Assembly (NCBI GenBank): GCA_900319195.1
Contig: ONNL01000067.1
Coordinates: 1-31,993, forward strand
From: an uncultured Ruminococcus sp.
GTDB lineage: Bacteria > Bacillota > Clostridia > Oscillospirales > Ruminococcaceae
Direction of reading: 5' to 3'
Length of the DNA stretch: 31,993 nt
Below are positions 17,069 to 25,225 of this stretch, one piece after another; the stretch's first letter is position 1, and each line of letters starts with the position of its first letter. The position numbers and the translations under genes are program-made. The notes beneath the pieces were generated by a model, which had not been told where the DNA came from, did not search any database, and saw only the letters and a program-made list of their open reading frames with translations.

Positions 17069-17875
17069 TTATTTGCAGATATGTCCGAGTGCTATGACAA
17101 GGGCAAAGAATAGTATTGTTATGAAAAGTGCGATGTAATCGCGCGGAGCTGATTTAAGCTGTCTCAGACGGGTGCGTCCCTCGCCGCCGTGATAGCAGCG
17201 GCATTCCATTGCTGTCGCAAGCTCGTCCGCACGTCTGAATGACGATATGAACAGCGGAACAAGAATGGATATCATGTTCCTTGCCCTGTTCATGAAGCTT
17301 CCCGTGTCAAACTCGGCTCCTCTTGCCTTCTGAGCGGAGATTATCTTGTCAGTCTCCTCTATGAGCGTCGGTATGAAGCGGAGCGCTATCGACATCATCA
17401 TTGCAAGCTCATGGACGGGGAATTTAAGCCTTTTGAGCGGTGAGAGCAGGTGCTCTATCGCGTCTGTGAGCGTTATCGGAGTCGTCGTGTATGTGAGTAT
17501 CGAGCTTCCGACTATCAGCAACACTATGCGTATTATCATGAAAACGCTCGTGTTTATGCCGTCATGAGTTATCTTGATGAATTTCCAAGACCACAGCACA
17601 TCTCCCGAATTCATCAGCAGGAGATTGATGACAGCCGTTATCACAAGAAACGGCATTATAGGCTTTACGCTCTTTGCGAACATTTTCATCGGAATGCCCG
17701 AGAGAAGTACTGCCATGAGCGTATATACCGCTCCGACAGCAAGGCACAGGAATGTGCCGCCTGTGAAGAGCATTATTATAAAAATGAGAGTTATGACTAT
17801 TTTGAATCTCGGGTCAAGGCGGTGGATAATGCTGTCACCCGGGAAAAACTGTCCTATCGTTATATCTTTAAGCAA
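17069..17875 (-). CDS. ecfT: ECF transporter transmembrane subunit EcfT
   Basis: The coupling protein of an energy-coupling-factor transporter (268 aa), linking the two ATPases to a vitamin-binding S component. The N terminus (IGQFFPGDSIIHRLDPRFK) is typical. It has about five membrane helices. The ATPase-contact helices carry the Ala-Arg-Gly motifs, seen here as QKARGAEFD and an Ala-x-x-x-Arg stretch in ATAMECRCYHGG. The start is TTG at 17875 with AGGAG 10 bases upstream, overlapping the preceding ATPase gene by 8 bases. No S component is present in the window. This fits a shared (group II) module serving several substrate-binding partners encoded elsewhere. Confidence 0.93.
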   Translation of the reverse strand: MLKDITIGQFFPGDSIIHRLDPRFKIVITLIFIIMLFTGGTFLCLAVGAVYTLMAVLLSGIPMKMFAKSVKPIMPFLVITAVINLLLMNSGDVLWSWKFIKITHDGINTSVFMIIRIVLLIVGSSILTYTTTPITLTDAIEHLLSPLKRLKFPVHELAMMMSIALRFIPTLIEETDKIISAQKARGAEFDTGSFMNRARNMISILVPLFISSFRRADELATAMECRCYHGGEGRTRLRQLKSAPRDYIALFITILFFALVIALGHICK

Positions 17876-18740
17876 TTCGACCGTTCTCCTTTTCCCTGAG
17901 CTTTTTCAGCAGAAGCTCCTTTGCATAGCCTACCGTGTAGACCTCCTTGCCGAAATCAAGACCGCGGTCGCGCAGTTCCGAAAAGACCTTCGTTACCTGC
18001 GGCACGTCAAGACCTATCTTCGTTATCTCCTTTGAGCGAGCAAAGACCTTTTTGGTCTCGTCATAGCAGAAGAGCTTTCCCTTGTTCATGACGAGTATCT
18101 TGTCGGCAAACTCGGCAATGTCCTCCATGCTGTGTGAGACTATGAGGATAGTATTCTTTGTGCGCTCGTGATAGGCTTTTATGTGCCCGAGTATCTTGTC
18201 GCGTCCCGCCGGGTCAAGACCTGCCGTCGGCTCGTCGAGAATGAGCACCTTCGGCTCCATAGCCATTACGCCTGCGATAGCGACGCGGCGCTTCTGACCG
18301 CCCGAAAGCTCAAAGGGAGAGCGCTCCATCAGTTCCTCTCTCAGACCTATATCATGGGCGGTATCATAGACACGGCGCTTTATCTCCTCGTCGTCGAGTC
18401 CCATGTTCTTCGGTCCGAAGGCTATGTCCTTGAAGACAGTCTCCTCGAAAATCTGATATTCGGGGTACTGAAAGACAAGTCCCACCTGAAATCTGACATC
18501 GCGTATTTTTTCCTTGTCCGCCCAGATGTCCTTGCCGTCGAGGAGCACACGTCCCGAGGTACCCTTCAGCAGACCGTTGAAGTGCTGTATGAGGGTGGAC
18601 TTTCCCGAGCCGGTATGTCCCATAACACCGACCATCTCGCCCTCGTTTATCGAGAGATCAACATGGTCAACGGCTGTTTTTTCAAAGGGAGTGCCGATAC
18701 TGTAGGTATATGTGAGTTCTTCGGTCTGAAGGATAGCCAA
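17868..18740 (-). CDS. ecfA2: ECF transporter ATP-binding subunit EcfA2
   Basis: One of two ABC ATPases that power the ECF importer from the cytoplasmic face (290 aa). Walker A is GHTGSGKST (41-49). The Q-loop FQYPEYQIFEETVFKDIAFG is the EcfA2 hallmark. The signature is LSGGQKRRVAIAG, Walker B is VLILDEPTAGLDP, and the switch histidine is in VSHSMED. The C-terminal extension includes the KIGLDVPQVTKVF segment characteristic of Ecf ATPases. The start is TTG at 18740 with AAAGGAG 8 bases upstream. It lies 13 bases after ecfA1 and overlaps ecfT. Confidence 0.94.
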   Translation of the reverse strand: MAILQTEELTYTYSIGTPFEKTAVDHVDLSINEGEMVGVMGHTGSGKSTLIQHFNGLLKGTSGRVLLDGKDIWADKEKIRDVRFQVGLVFQYPEYQIFEETVFKDIAFGPKNMGLDDEEIKRRVYDTAHDIGLREELMERSPFELSGGQKRRVAIAGVMAMEPKVLILDEPTAGLDPAGRDKILGHIKAYHERTKNTILIVSHSMEDIAEFADKILVMNKGKLFCYDETKKVFARSKEITKIGLDVPQVTKVFSELRDRGLDFGKEVYTVGYAKELLLKKLREKENGRIA

Positions 18741-18753
18741 TATAATTACTCCT

Positions 18754-19611
18754 TTATTCTGCGAATAGTTTCAGTATAGCCTTGACGCACTCCTCCTCCG
18801 AGATAGTCTCGGGTGAGATGTCATAGCCTGCGCGGCTGAGCTCCCATGCGAGCTCTGTGACCTGCGGCACATCAAGACCGACCTTTTTCATTATCTCGAC
18901 CTGAGAAAAGACCTTCTCGGGCGTATCGTCGAGAATTATCCTACCCTTGTCCATGACTGCTATACGTCCGCACTGTGCTGCCTCGTCCATGTAGTGAGTG
19001 ATGAGGACAATGGTTATGCCCTGTTCTCTGTTCATGCGCTTTATCGTGGACATTACCTCGCGCCGTCCCTGTGGGTCGAGCATTGCTGTCGGCTCGTCGA
19101 GGACTATTATCCTCGGGCGCATTGCGATTATGCCTGCAATTGCCACGCGCTGCTTCTGTCCGCCAGAGAGCTGACTCGGGGAGTGCAGCCTGTATTCGTA
19201 CATTCCGACAGCCTTGAGAGCGTCGTCCACGCGCCTGCGCATTTCCTCATACGGCACCCCGAGGTTTTCAAGTGCGAAAGCCACGTCCTCCTCGACAATT
19301 GAGGAGACTATCTGGTTGTCGGGATTCTGAAATACCATTCCTGCGTGTTGGCGAAGCTCAAAGAGCCTGCTCTCGTCGGAGGCATCGATGCCGTCCACGA
19401 TGACCTTTCCCTCAGTCGCGGTGAGAATGCCGTTGATATGCTTTGCAAGAGTGGATTTTCCCGAGCCGTTGTGACCGAGAACAGCTATCATCTCGCCCTC
19501 TTTTATACTGAGGTCAACGCCCTTCAGCACCTCCGCGGCGGCTTTGTCATCGCCCTCTGCCTTATAGCTGAAGTGCAGACCTGTTATCTCGATAATATTG
19601 CCGCTCATCAT
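18754..19611 (-). CDS. ecfA1: ECF transporter ATP-binding subunit EcfA1
   Basis: The partner ABC ATPase of the ECF module (285 aa). Walker A is GHNGSGKST (46-54). The Q-loop FQNPDNQIVSSIVEEDVAFA is of the EcfA1 type. The signature is LSGGQKQRVAIAG, Walker B is IIVLDEPTAMLDP, and the switch histidine is in LITHYMDEA. The C-terminal KVGLDVPQVTELAWEL matches that of EcfA2. The start overlaps the stop of the small upstream gene (ATGA junction), so translation is coupled. Two adjacent ATG codons are possible starts, differing by one residue. Confidence 0.94.
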   Translation of the reverse strand: MMSGNIIEITGLHFSYKAEGDDKAAAEVLKGVDLSIKEGEMIAVLGHNGSGKSTLAKHINGILTATEGKVIVDGIDASDESRLFELRQHAGMVFQNPDNQIVSSIVEEDVAFALENLGVPYEEMRRRVDDALKAVGMYEYRLHSPSQLSGGQKQRVAIAGIIAMRPRIIVLDEPTAMLDPQGRREVMSTIKRMNREQGITIVLITHYMDEAAQCGRIAVMDKGRIILDDTPEKVFSQVEIMKKVGLDVPQVTELAWELSRAGYDISPETISEEECVKAILKLFAE

Positions 19612-19961
19612 TCGGCAGGCTCTATCGACATCAGTGCGTCAACTCTGATTATCTTCGTAGTTATCGGACAATCGGGCTTCTTTGCGTTTTTCTTATACTG
19701 TATTTTCAGCCATTCGTCGTCACACTCAAGAATAGTGCAGATAGTTGACGGAGTGAGAGCTCCAAGCAGATCCTCGTCGAATGTGAGCTTGCACCTTTTT
19801 CCTATGAATTCGTTTAACAGTCTGGACATTTCCGAACCTCCGTTATTATTAAGCTTTCTTTTCAGTCTCCTGTTTTCTGTTTTCAGCCTGTTTGCCTTTT
19901 GGTTAGATGAAAGGAAGAGGCATAAAAAGCAGACAAACAGTCCGATGTATGCTCCGTTCAT
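19608..19961 (-). CDS. Small unknown protein: membrane anchor, coiled coil and beta-rich domain
   Basis: This 117-residue protein is not one I recognise. Residues 3-19 form a hydrophobic helix (YIGLFVCFLCLFL). A basic coiled-coil-like stretch (ANRLKTENRRLKRKL) is followed by a glycine turn. Residues 45-117 look like a small beta-barrel-type domain ending in KIIRVDALMSIEP, loosely reminiscent of Sm/SH3-like folds. The start at 19961 has GGGAG 9 bases upstream and lies 3 bases after the methyltransferase stop. A second in-frame ATG at 19829 has its own GGAGG 7 bases upstream, so a soluble 73-residue form may also be made. Its stop overlaps ecfA1, but a role in the transporter is only a guess from position. 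Confidence 0.75.
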   Translation of the reverse strand: MNGAYIGLFVCFLCLFLSSNQKANRLKTENRRLKRKLNNNGGSEMSRLLNEFIGKRCKLTFDEDLLGALTPSTICTILECDDEWLKIQYKKNAKKPDCPITTKIIRVDALMSIEPAE

Positions 19962-19964
19962 AGT

Positions 19965-20828
19965 TTACTTCTCCCATATCGCCGTCGAGCCGCAGGGAAG
20001 CGTCATTCCCGTTGACTGAACGGGGAGACCTATCTCGTCGAAGCTGACCCTGCCGCCGAATTTGTCAGTCAGAACAGTCCCGAGGATGTATCCCATTACC
20101 GAGGGCGAAAGTCCCGTGGTGTAGCTGTTTATGAGGAAGAACAGCGGGTCGTCGGAGAGTGCTCCTGCGCTCAGCTTCACGAGGTCGTAAACGCAGTCCT
20201 CGAGCTTCCAGACCTCGCCGCCCGGACCTCTGCCATAGCTTGGCGGGTCCATGACGATACCGTCGTATTTTCTTCCGCGGCGAATCTCACGCGCGATGAA
20301 TTTCTCGCAGTCGTCCACTATCCAGCGTATCGGCTTGTCGGAAAGTCCTGAAGCCGCGGCGTTGTCCCTTGCCCACTGCACCATGCCCTTTGAAGCATCA
20401 ACATGGCACACCGAAGCACCTGCGTTTGCACAGGCGAGAGTAGCTCCGCCCGTGTAGGCAAAGAGGTTCAGCACGTTCACGGGACGACCCGCATTCTTTA
20501 TCTTATCCGCCATGAAATCCCAGTTTACAGCCTGCTCGGGAAAGAGCCCCGTGTGCTTGAAGCCTGTGGGACGGATATTGAAGGTGAGGTCGCCGTAGCT
20601 GATATTCCAAGCCTTATCGAGCTTTCTGCGGAATTCCCAGCTTCCGCCGCCTGCGCTTGAGCGGTGGTAGTGTCCGTCGGCGCTCCTCCAGAGCGGAGAA
20701 GCCTTGTCTGTTTTCCAGATTATCTGGGGGTCAGGTCTTACAAGCGAGACATTTCCCCATTTTTCAAGCTTTTCGCCGTCGGAGGTGTCGATTATCTTAT
20801 AGTCCTTCCAGTTGACTGCTGTTCTCAA
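19965..20828 (-). CDS. Class I SAM-dependent methyltransferase (RlmI/RlmK-like)
   Basis: A cytoplasmic Rossmann-fold methyltransferase of 287 residues. Motif I is NLFAYTGGATLACANAGA (121-138), binding S-adenosylmethionine. The catalytic or base-binding motif is DPPSYGRGP (194-202). FKHTGLFPEQ (90-99) matches the KTGFFLDQR-type segment of the large-subunit rRNA cytosine methyltransferases RlmI/RlmK. The N-terminal PUA domain of RlmI is absent, as in many shorter Firmicutes members. The start is TTG at 20828 with AGGAG 7 bases upstream, 10 bases after the degenerate hexomutase gene. rRNA is the likely but unproven substrate. Confidence 0.82.
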   Translation of the reverse strand: MRTAVNWKDYKIIDTSDGEKLEKWGNVSLVRPDPQIIWKTDKASPLWRSADGHYHRSSAGGGSWEFRRKLDKAWNISYGDLTFNIRPTGFKHTGLFPEQAVNWDFMADKIKNAGRPVNVLNLFAYTGGATLACANAGASVCHVDASKGMVQWARDNAAASGLSDKPIRWIVDDCEKFIAREIRRGRKYDGIVMDPPSYGRGPGGEVWKLEDCVYDLVKLSAGALSDDPLFFLINSYTTGLSPSVMGYILGTVLTDKFGGRVSFDEIGLPVQSTGMTLPCGSTAIWEK

Positions 20829-20838
20829 GTTTTTACTC

Positions 20839-22194
20839 CTATCTTGCCCTGCGCGGACATTTGAGCCTTATCTGCTCTGCGACGCGCATTGCCATTTCAT
20901 TTATTTCGCCGAAGTCTCTGCCCTCGACTATCACTCCGATTATAGCCTCGGAGCTGTTACCCTCACGGACGAGGATACGCCCGTTGTCTCCGAGCTCCTC
21001 CTCGTATTTGTCGATGAGCGTGGTTATCGAGCTGTCATTCTTCCATATTTCAAGGAATCTCCTGCCGATAGGCACATTCATGATGACCTGCGGCAGCTTT
21101 TGTATCTCAACGGCAAGCTCGCTGAGAGGCTTGCCCGTTTCCTTCATTATTTTCATCAGTCTCGTGCCGCAAAGGAGTCCGTCGCCTGTTGTGAGGTCGT
21201 TACGGAAGATGATGTGTCCGCCCCTTTCGCCGCCGAGATCACAGCCGTCCTCGATCATGCGCTCGAGGATATATCGGCTGTTTGCACCTGTTGTGGATAT
21301 GTTTATGCCGTTTTCCTCCGCGAACTTTTTCAGAGCAAAGCTGCTGAAAAGTGTCGTCGCAGCGGAATTATTGCGGAGCGTGCCCTTTTCCTTCATGTAC
21401 TTTGCGAAAATAGCGAGCATTATGTCGCCGTCAACGAGGTGTCCGTTTTCATCGACTGCGAGACAACTGCTGCCGTCTGAGTCAATAGCGAGACCGCAGT
21501 CCGCTCCCGAGCTTACAGTGAGGTCCATTAGCCTTTCAAGCGCTGTCGCGGCGAGGTCTATGTCGGTATCAGTGCTTTCGGTCTGCTCGGGCATCATTAT
21601 CATTTCAGCTCCGAGCTGAGTGAATATCTGCTCGGCAGGCGATACACAGCATCTGTCGGCACAGCATACAGCCGCCTTCATTCCCGAGAGGTCCGCGTCT
21701 GCCGCGGCACTTATATATGCCGAATATTCGTTGATATACTCGTCCTCGCGGACTATCTCCCCGGGACTTTCGCTGTCTGCGGAGCAAATGCTGCCATAGA
21801 CGAGCTGTTCTATGCGCTCGAGCCTGTCACTGCCGAGCGGCATACTGTCGGCACCTATGAGCCTTATACCGCTCGCATAGGAGGTGCCGTGAGCCTTTGA
21901 TATCATGATCCCCGCGTCCGCACTGTTTTCCTTTACGAGACAGCACAGCGCAGGGTAGGAGAGTTCACCGAGGATAACGGCTTTTCCGCCTGCCGATGAA
22001 ACACCTGCGGAGACGGCGGCAAGCAGTATATCCGACGAGGGAGCGGAGTCCCTGCCGATGAAGATCGTTATTTTTTTGTTTTTCCTGCCCGAAAAAAATG
22101 CTGCTGCCGCCTGACCTGCCTGCATTGCAAGCTCGGCGGATACCGCAGCAGGCTGGATACCCTTTGCACTGTCCGTGCCGAAAAGCTGTGACAT
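20839..22194 (-). CDS. Degenerate phosphohexomutase, GlmM-like pseudoenzyme
   Basis: A full-length (451 aa) member of the alpha-D-phosphohexomutase family in which every catalytic motif is altered. The usual GTDGIRG at the N terminus reads GTDSAKG (6-12). The phosphoserine loop ISASHNP reads ISKAHGT (98-104), with Ala101 at the phosphorylated serine. The metal loop DGDGDR reads DSDGSS (238-243). The sugar loop GEQSGH reads GERGGH (322-327). The phosphate loop RPSGTEP reads REGNSSE (410-416). The flanking strands (AGIMIS, CGLAID, CLAVDENG, GGHIIF) keep the family pattern and the frame is intact, so this is a maintained paralogue, not decay. Mutase activity is not expected; a regulatory or structural role is inferred. 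The ATG at 22194 has GGAG 8 bases upstream. Confidence 0.85.
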   Translation of the reverse strand: MSQLFGTDSAKGIQPAAVSAELAMQAGQAAAAFFSGRKNKKITIFIGRDSAPSSDILLAAVSAGVSSAGGKAVILGELSYPALCCLVKENSADAGIMISKAHGTSYASGIRLIGADSMPLGSDRLERIEQLVYGSICSADSESPGEIVREDEYINEYSAYISAAADADLSGMKAAVCCADRCCVSPAEQIFTQLGAEMIMMPEQTESTDTDIDLAATALERLMDLTVSSGADCGLAIDSDGSSCLAVDENGHLVDGDIMLAIFAKYMKEKGTLRNNSAATTLFSSFALKKFAEENGINISTTGANSRYILERMIEDGCDLGGERGGHIIFRNDLTTGDGLLCGTRLMKIMKETGKPLSELAVEIQKLPQVIMNVPIGRRFLEIWKNDSSITTLIDKYEEELGDNGRILVREGNSSEAIIGVIVEGRDFGEINEMAMRVAEQIRLKCPRRAR

Positions 22195-22206
22195 CTGCTA
22201 TGCTCC

Positions 22207-22752
22207 TTAAATGCCGTTGTTCTGTTCTCTGATAATGTAGACCGCGACGGGTCTGTGCCTGCCCGTGTAGTCGCTGAGAGTGCTGTATATACGCACGTCG
22301 GGACAGGTGTTGCAGCTGTTGTAGACCTTTATCCCTTTCCTTGTCCTCACGCAGAATACCGTGTGAAGTGACGAGAAAAAAGGGAAACCTGTCCAGAAGG
22401 TGATGATGAAGGCTTCTGCGCCCTCATAGCTCTTTGTGCGTGTGCATTCAGCACCGAAGTGCCCGAGTGCCTTCCCGAGATATCGGGCATTGCAGCCGAA
22501 AAATCCGCACAGCATACGGAAACGCTCCATGTATGCCGCGACCTCGCACAGCGGCTGAGGTCTGCCGAGATACGCAAGAGCGTTGTAGACTGCGATGACC
22601 TCACAGCCGTTGAAGCTCATGGGACAGATACCGTAGCGCATTTTTCCGACCGCGCCGAGAGCCTGTCCGCATATCATCTCGCCTGTTTTTATCAGAGCTG
22701 ATAGTTCCTTGTTCTTTTTATAGTTACTTTTCTTTATGCCGAAAAAACGCAT
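22207..22752 (-). CDS. Unknown small protein with papain-like (C39-like) Cys-His pattern
   Basis: A 181-residue protein without signal peptide that I cannot name. NGCEVIAVYNALAYLG (48-63) resembles the catalytic-cysteine helix of papain-like and C39-type peptidases, with Cys50 in place. SLHTVFCVR (128-136) would supply His130. VYNSCN (143-148) would supply the Asn at 145. The order Cys, His, Asn and the spacing fit that fold. About nine cysteines is high for a cytoplasmic protein this size. It begins 4 bases after the ruvB stop with no strong ribosome site, suggesting coupled translation, and ends 12 bases before the degenerate hexomutase gene. Proteolysis is an inference; amidase or inactive relatives are alternatives. 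Confidence 0.7.
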   Translation of the reverse strand: MRFFGIKKSNYKKNKELSALIKTGEMICGQALGAVGKMRYGICPMSFNGCEVIAVYNALAYLGRPQPLCEVAAYMERFRMLCGFFGCNARYLGKALGHFGAECTRTKSYEGAEAFIITFWTGFPFFSSLHTVFCVRTRKGIKVYNSCNTCPDVRIYSTLSDYTGRHRPVAVYIIREQNNGI

Positions 22753-22756
22753 TTCT

Positions 22757-23818
22757 TCAAATCAGCGGGAGCTGTCCGTCGGGAGCGCTCTTTTCGCTGC
22801 CCTCAAACTTTATCCCGAGGTGCGCGTATGCAAGCTTTGTGGCGATACGACCGCGCGGAGTCCTTCCGAGGAAGCCGAGCTGCATGAGAAAGGGCTCGCA
22901 CACGTCCTCAAGCGTTACCGATTCCTCACCGATAGCGGACGCAAGCGTTTCAAGTCCTACAGGTCCGCCGTTGTAGCCCTTGATTATCATTTCAAGCATA
23001 CGCCTGTCAAGGCTGTCGAGACCGAGTTCGTCTATTTCCAGTCTGCTGAGTGCGATAGAGGCGATGTCCTGAGTTATTTCGCCGTTTCCCATGATGTCGG
23101 CAAAATCGCGCACACGCTTCAGCAGTCTGTTTGCGATTCTCGGAGTACCTCTCGCACGTCCTGCTATCTCCGCAGCACCGTCTGTTGTGCACGGTATATT
23201 GAGTATCATCGCACTTCTGCGGACAATGTCCGTGAGCTGCTCCTTTGAGTAGAGCTCAAGGCGGTGGATAACTCCGAATCTGTCACGGAGCGGCGCGGAG
23301 AGCTGTCCTGCGCGTGTTGTAGCTCCGATGAGAGTGAACGGCTTCAGGTCCATTCGTATGGAGCGAGCCGAGGGTCCCTTGCCGATGATGATGTCGATGA
23401 CCCTGTCCTCAAGTGCAGGGTAGAGTATCTCCTCGACTGCGCGTGAAAGGCGGTGTATCTCGTCGATGAACAGCACGTCGTTGTCGGAGAGACTTGTCAG
23501 CAGTGACACGAGGTCGCCCGGCTTTTCGATAGCAGGACCCGTAGTTACGCGGAAGTTCACTCCGAGCTCATGGGCGATTATTCCCGAGAGAGTGGTCTTT
23601 CCGAGTCCGGGAGGACCATAGAGGAGCACATGGTCGAGCGGCTCGCATCTGCGCTTTGCCGCCTCGATGTAGACAGCAAGGTTTTCCTTGACTTTGTCCT
23701 GCCCGATGTATTCGCTCAGCGTCTGCGGACGGAGCGTCACCTCGACATCGCTGTCCTCTGGCGAATTTTCGGGAGAGATAACTCTCGGTGCAAATTCCAT
23801 TTCCTCTGTCTGTATCAA
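22757..23818 (-). CDS. ruvB: Holliday junction branch-migration ATPase RuvB
   Basis: RuvB (353 aa) is the AAA+ motor that, with RuvA, drives branch migration of Holliday junctions. Walker A is GPPGLGKT (68-75) and Walker B lies in VLFIDEIHRL. Sensor and arginine-finger regions are present (IGATTRAGQLSAPLRDRFG). The C-terminal winged helix contains LGFLGRTPRGR, the family DNA-binding signature. The start is TTG at 23818 with GGGAG 8 bases upstream; an in-frame ATG six codons later lacks such a site. It is separated from ruvA by the sseB-like gene but remains in the same transcription unit. Confidence 0.96.
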   Translation of the reverse strand: MIQTEEMEFAPRVISPENSPEDSDVEVTLRPQTLSEYIGQDKVKENLAVYIEAAKRRCEPLDHVLLYGPPGLGKTTLSGIIAHELGVNFRVTTGPAIEKPGDLVSLLTSLSDNDVLFIDEIHRLSRAVEEILYPALEDRVIDIIIGKGPSARSIRMDLKPFTLIGATTRAGQLSAPLRDRFGVIHRLELYSKEQLTDIVRRSAMILNIPCTTDGAAEIAGRARGTPRIANRLLKRVRDFADIMGNGEITQDIASIALSRLEIDELGLDSLDRRMLEMIIKGYNGGPVGLETLASAIGEESVTLEDVCEPFLMQLGFLGRTPRGRIATKLAYAHLGIKFEGSEKSAPDGQLPLI

Positions 23819-23851
23819 ATCATCATCTCCCTGACGTTGCCTGAAAGGTAA

Positions 23852-24583
23852 TTATTTCTCAAAATAGCGCTTCTTTCTTACATAGAAGGGGTCTACCGTA
23901 GCGGCAGCCTTTTTGCCCATATCCTGCTCATAGCTGATGAAGCAGAGGTGCTCGTCGCTCTTTACTATCTTTGAAAGGTACTTCGAGAGCGGCACAAAGA
24001 GCTTTCTTGTACTTCCCATCATATCGAGGACTATGAGTATCTGCGGCTTTTCGCAGCCCTTTATCATCTCGAGGATGAATGCTCTGTTTACATTGGGCTG
24101 CTTTGAAAGGAATTTTGAAGCAGCACGGGTAAGGTGTGAAACTGAGCGCTCTGCCGGACGGTAGTTGATAGTGTCCTCCTCCTTGTAGGAGATAGCCTTT
24201 ATCTTGAGGTTTCTCGCAATAAGGAGAATGCTCTTTATCTCCTGTGAGGAGAATTCCTTACCGTAGGAGTTGGGGTTGAGAACTGCCGATACCGACTGGA
24301 TAAGGTCGAAAAGACGCAGGCAGTTTATCTTGTAGCAGTCAACATAGCGCTTTGCGAACTGCTGGAGTGCGCGGAAGCTTGTGAAAAACGGGATAAACAT
24401 ATCGCCGTCGGGGTTCTGTGTTGTGATAAGCTCAAGCTGTATACCGCCTTCCTCGCGGCTGCGCTCCTGCTTTACGGGGTTCTTGCAGATAACGTATACG
24501 TCGCTCTTGATAAGCGTCTGTAAGAACAGCGAGCGCTTTGACGGGTCCTTAATGGCAGCTTTCAGTAATTCGTCGAGATTCAT
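23852..24583 (-). CDS. sseB: SseB-family protein
   Basis: A 243-residue cytoplasmic protein with an SseB-type N-terminal domain. The first 90 residues (DELLKAAIKDP, LFLQTLIKSDVYVI, MFIPFFTSFRALQQFAK) follow the SseB pattern, and the last 100 resemble the SseB C-terminal domain (ILIVLDMMGSTRKLFVPLSK). The founding E. coli gene affects serine sensitivity by an unclear mechanism. The ATG at 24583 has GGGAG 8 bases upstream. It is inserted between ruvA and ruvB, 27 and 33 bases from each. No link to recombination is known to me. Confidence 0.75.
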   Translation of the reverse strand: MNLDELLKAAIKDPSKRSLFLQTLIKSDVYVICKNPVKQERSREEGGIQLELITTQNPDGDMFIPFFTSFRALQQFAKRYVDCYKINCLRLFDLIQSVSAVLNPNSYGKEFSSQEIKSILLIARNLKIKAISYKEEDTINYRPAERSVSHLTRAASKFLSKQPNVNRAFILEMIKGCEKPQILIVLDMMGSTRKLFVPLSKYLSKIVKSDEHLCFISYEQDMGKKAAATVDPFYVRKKRYFEK

Positions 24584-24610
24584 TTCAAATTCTCCCTTTC
24601 ATAGTTTATT

Positions 24611-25225
24611 TTATTTTGAAGATATGATCCTTAAAGTCTCCTTGATAAGATCCTGTGTGGGTAATGACGGGTCAAGCTTTGCAATTATCGGTGCGACCTC
24701 ACCCTGCGAGTAGCCGAGCACGAGAAGTGCCTCTATCGCCTCTGTTACGGAGTCCGACACAGCGCCGCCCTGTATGTTTGCGATGCGTACCGCGTCCTCT
24801 GATACCGAGCCGCTGAGCGCTTCGGACGATATTTTGTCCTTCAGCTCGAGGACTATCCTCTGTGCAGTCTTTGCGCCGATACCCTTCGTGCGAGTGAAGG
24901 CCTTGCTGTCGCCCGAAGCTACAAGGAAGGCAAATCTTTCGGGGGTGACGTCGGAGAGTATCGCAGTAGCGGCTTTGGGACCTACTCCCGAAACCGATAT
25001 GAGCAGCTTGAAGCAGCTCAGCTCCTGCTGCTCGGCAAATCCGAAGAGCTCCACAACGTCCTCGCGTATGTACAGGTAGGTGTAGAGAAAAGCCTCGTCA
25101 CCGATATTTCCGAGCTGAGCGCCCGTGTGGTATGATATTCGGCAGCCGTAGCCGACTCCTCCGCATTCTATCGCAGTGAATCCGAGTTCCTTGGCGATTA
25201 TTTTTCCTCTCAGACTGTATATCAT
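24611..25225 (-). CDS. ruvA: Holliday junction DNA-binding protein RuvA
   Basis: RuvA (204 aa) is the tetrameric protein that holds the four-way junction for RuvB. It has the N-terminal OB-fold start (MIYSLRGKI) and two helix-hairpin-helix motifs (SGVGPKAATAIL and TKGIGAKTAQRIV). After a variable linker comes the C-terminal RuvB-contact domain (SVTEAIEALLVLGYSQGEV). The ATG shares one base with the ruvC stop codon (TAATG), so the two are coupled. Confidence 0.96.
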   Translation of the reverse strand: MIYSLRGKIIAKELGFTAIECGGVGYGCRISYHTGAQLGNIGDEAFLYTYLYIREDVVELFGFAEQQELSCFKLLISVSGVGPKAATAILSDVTPERFAFLVASGDSKAFTRTKGIGAKTAQRIVLELKDKISSEALSGSVSEDAVRIANIQGGAVSDSVTEAIEALLVLGYSQGEVAPIIAKLDPSLPTQDLIKETLRIISSK

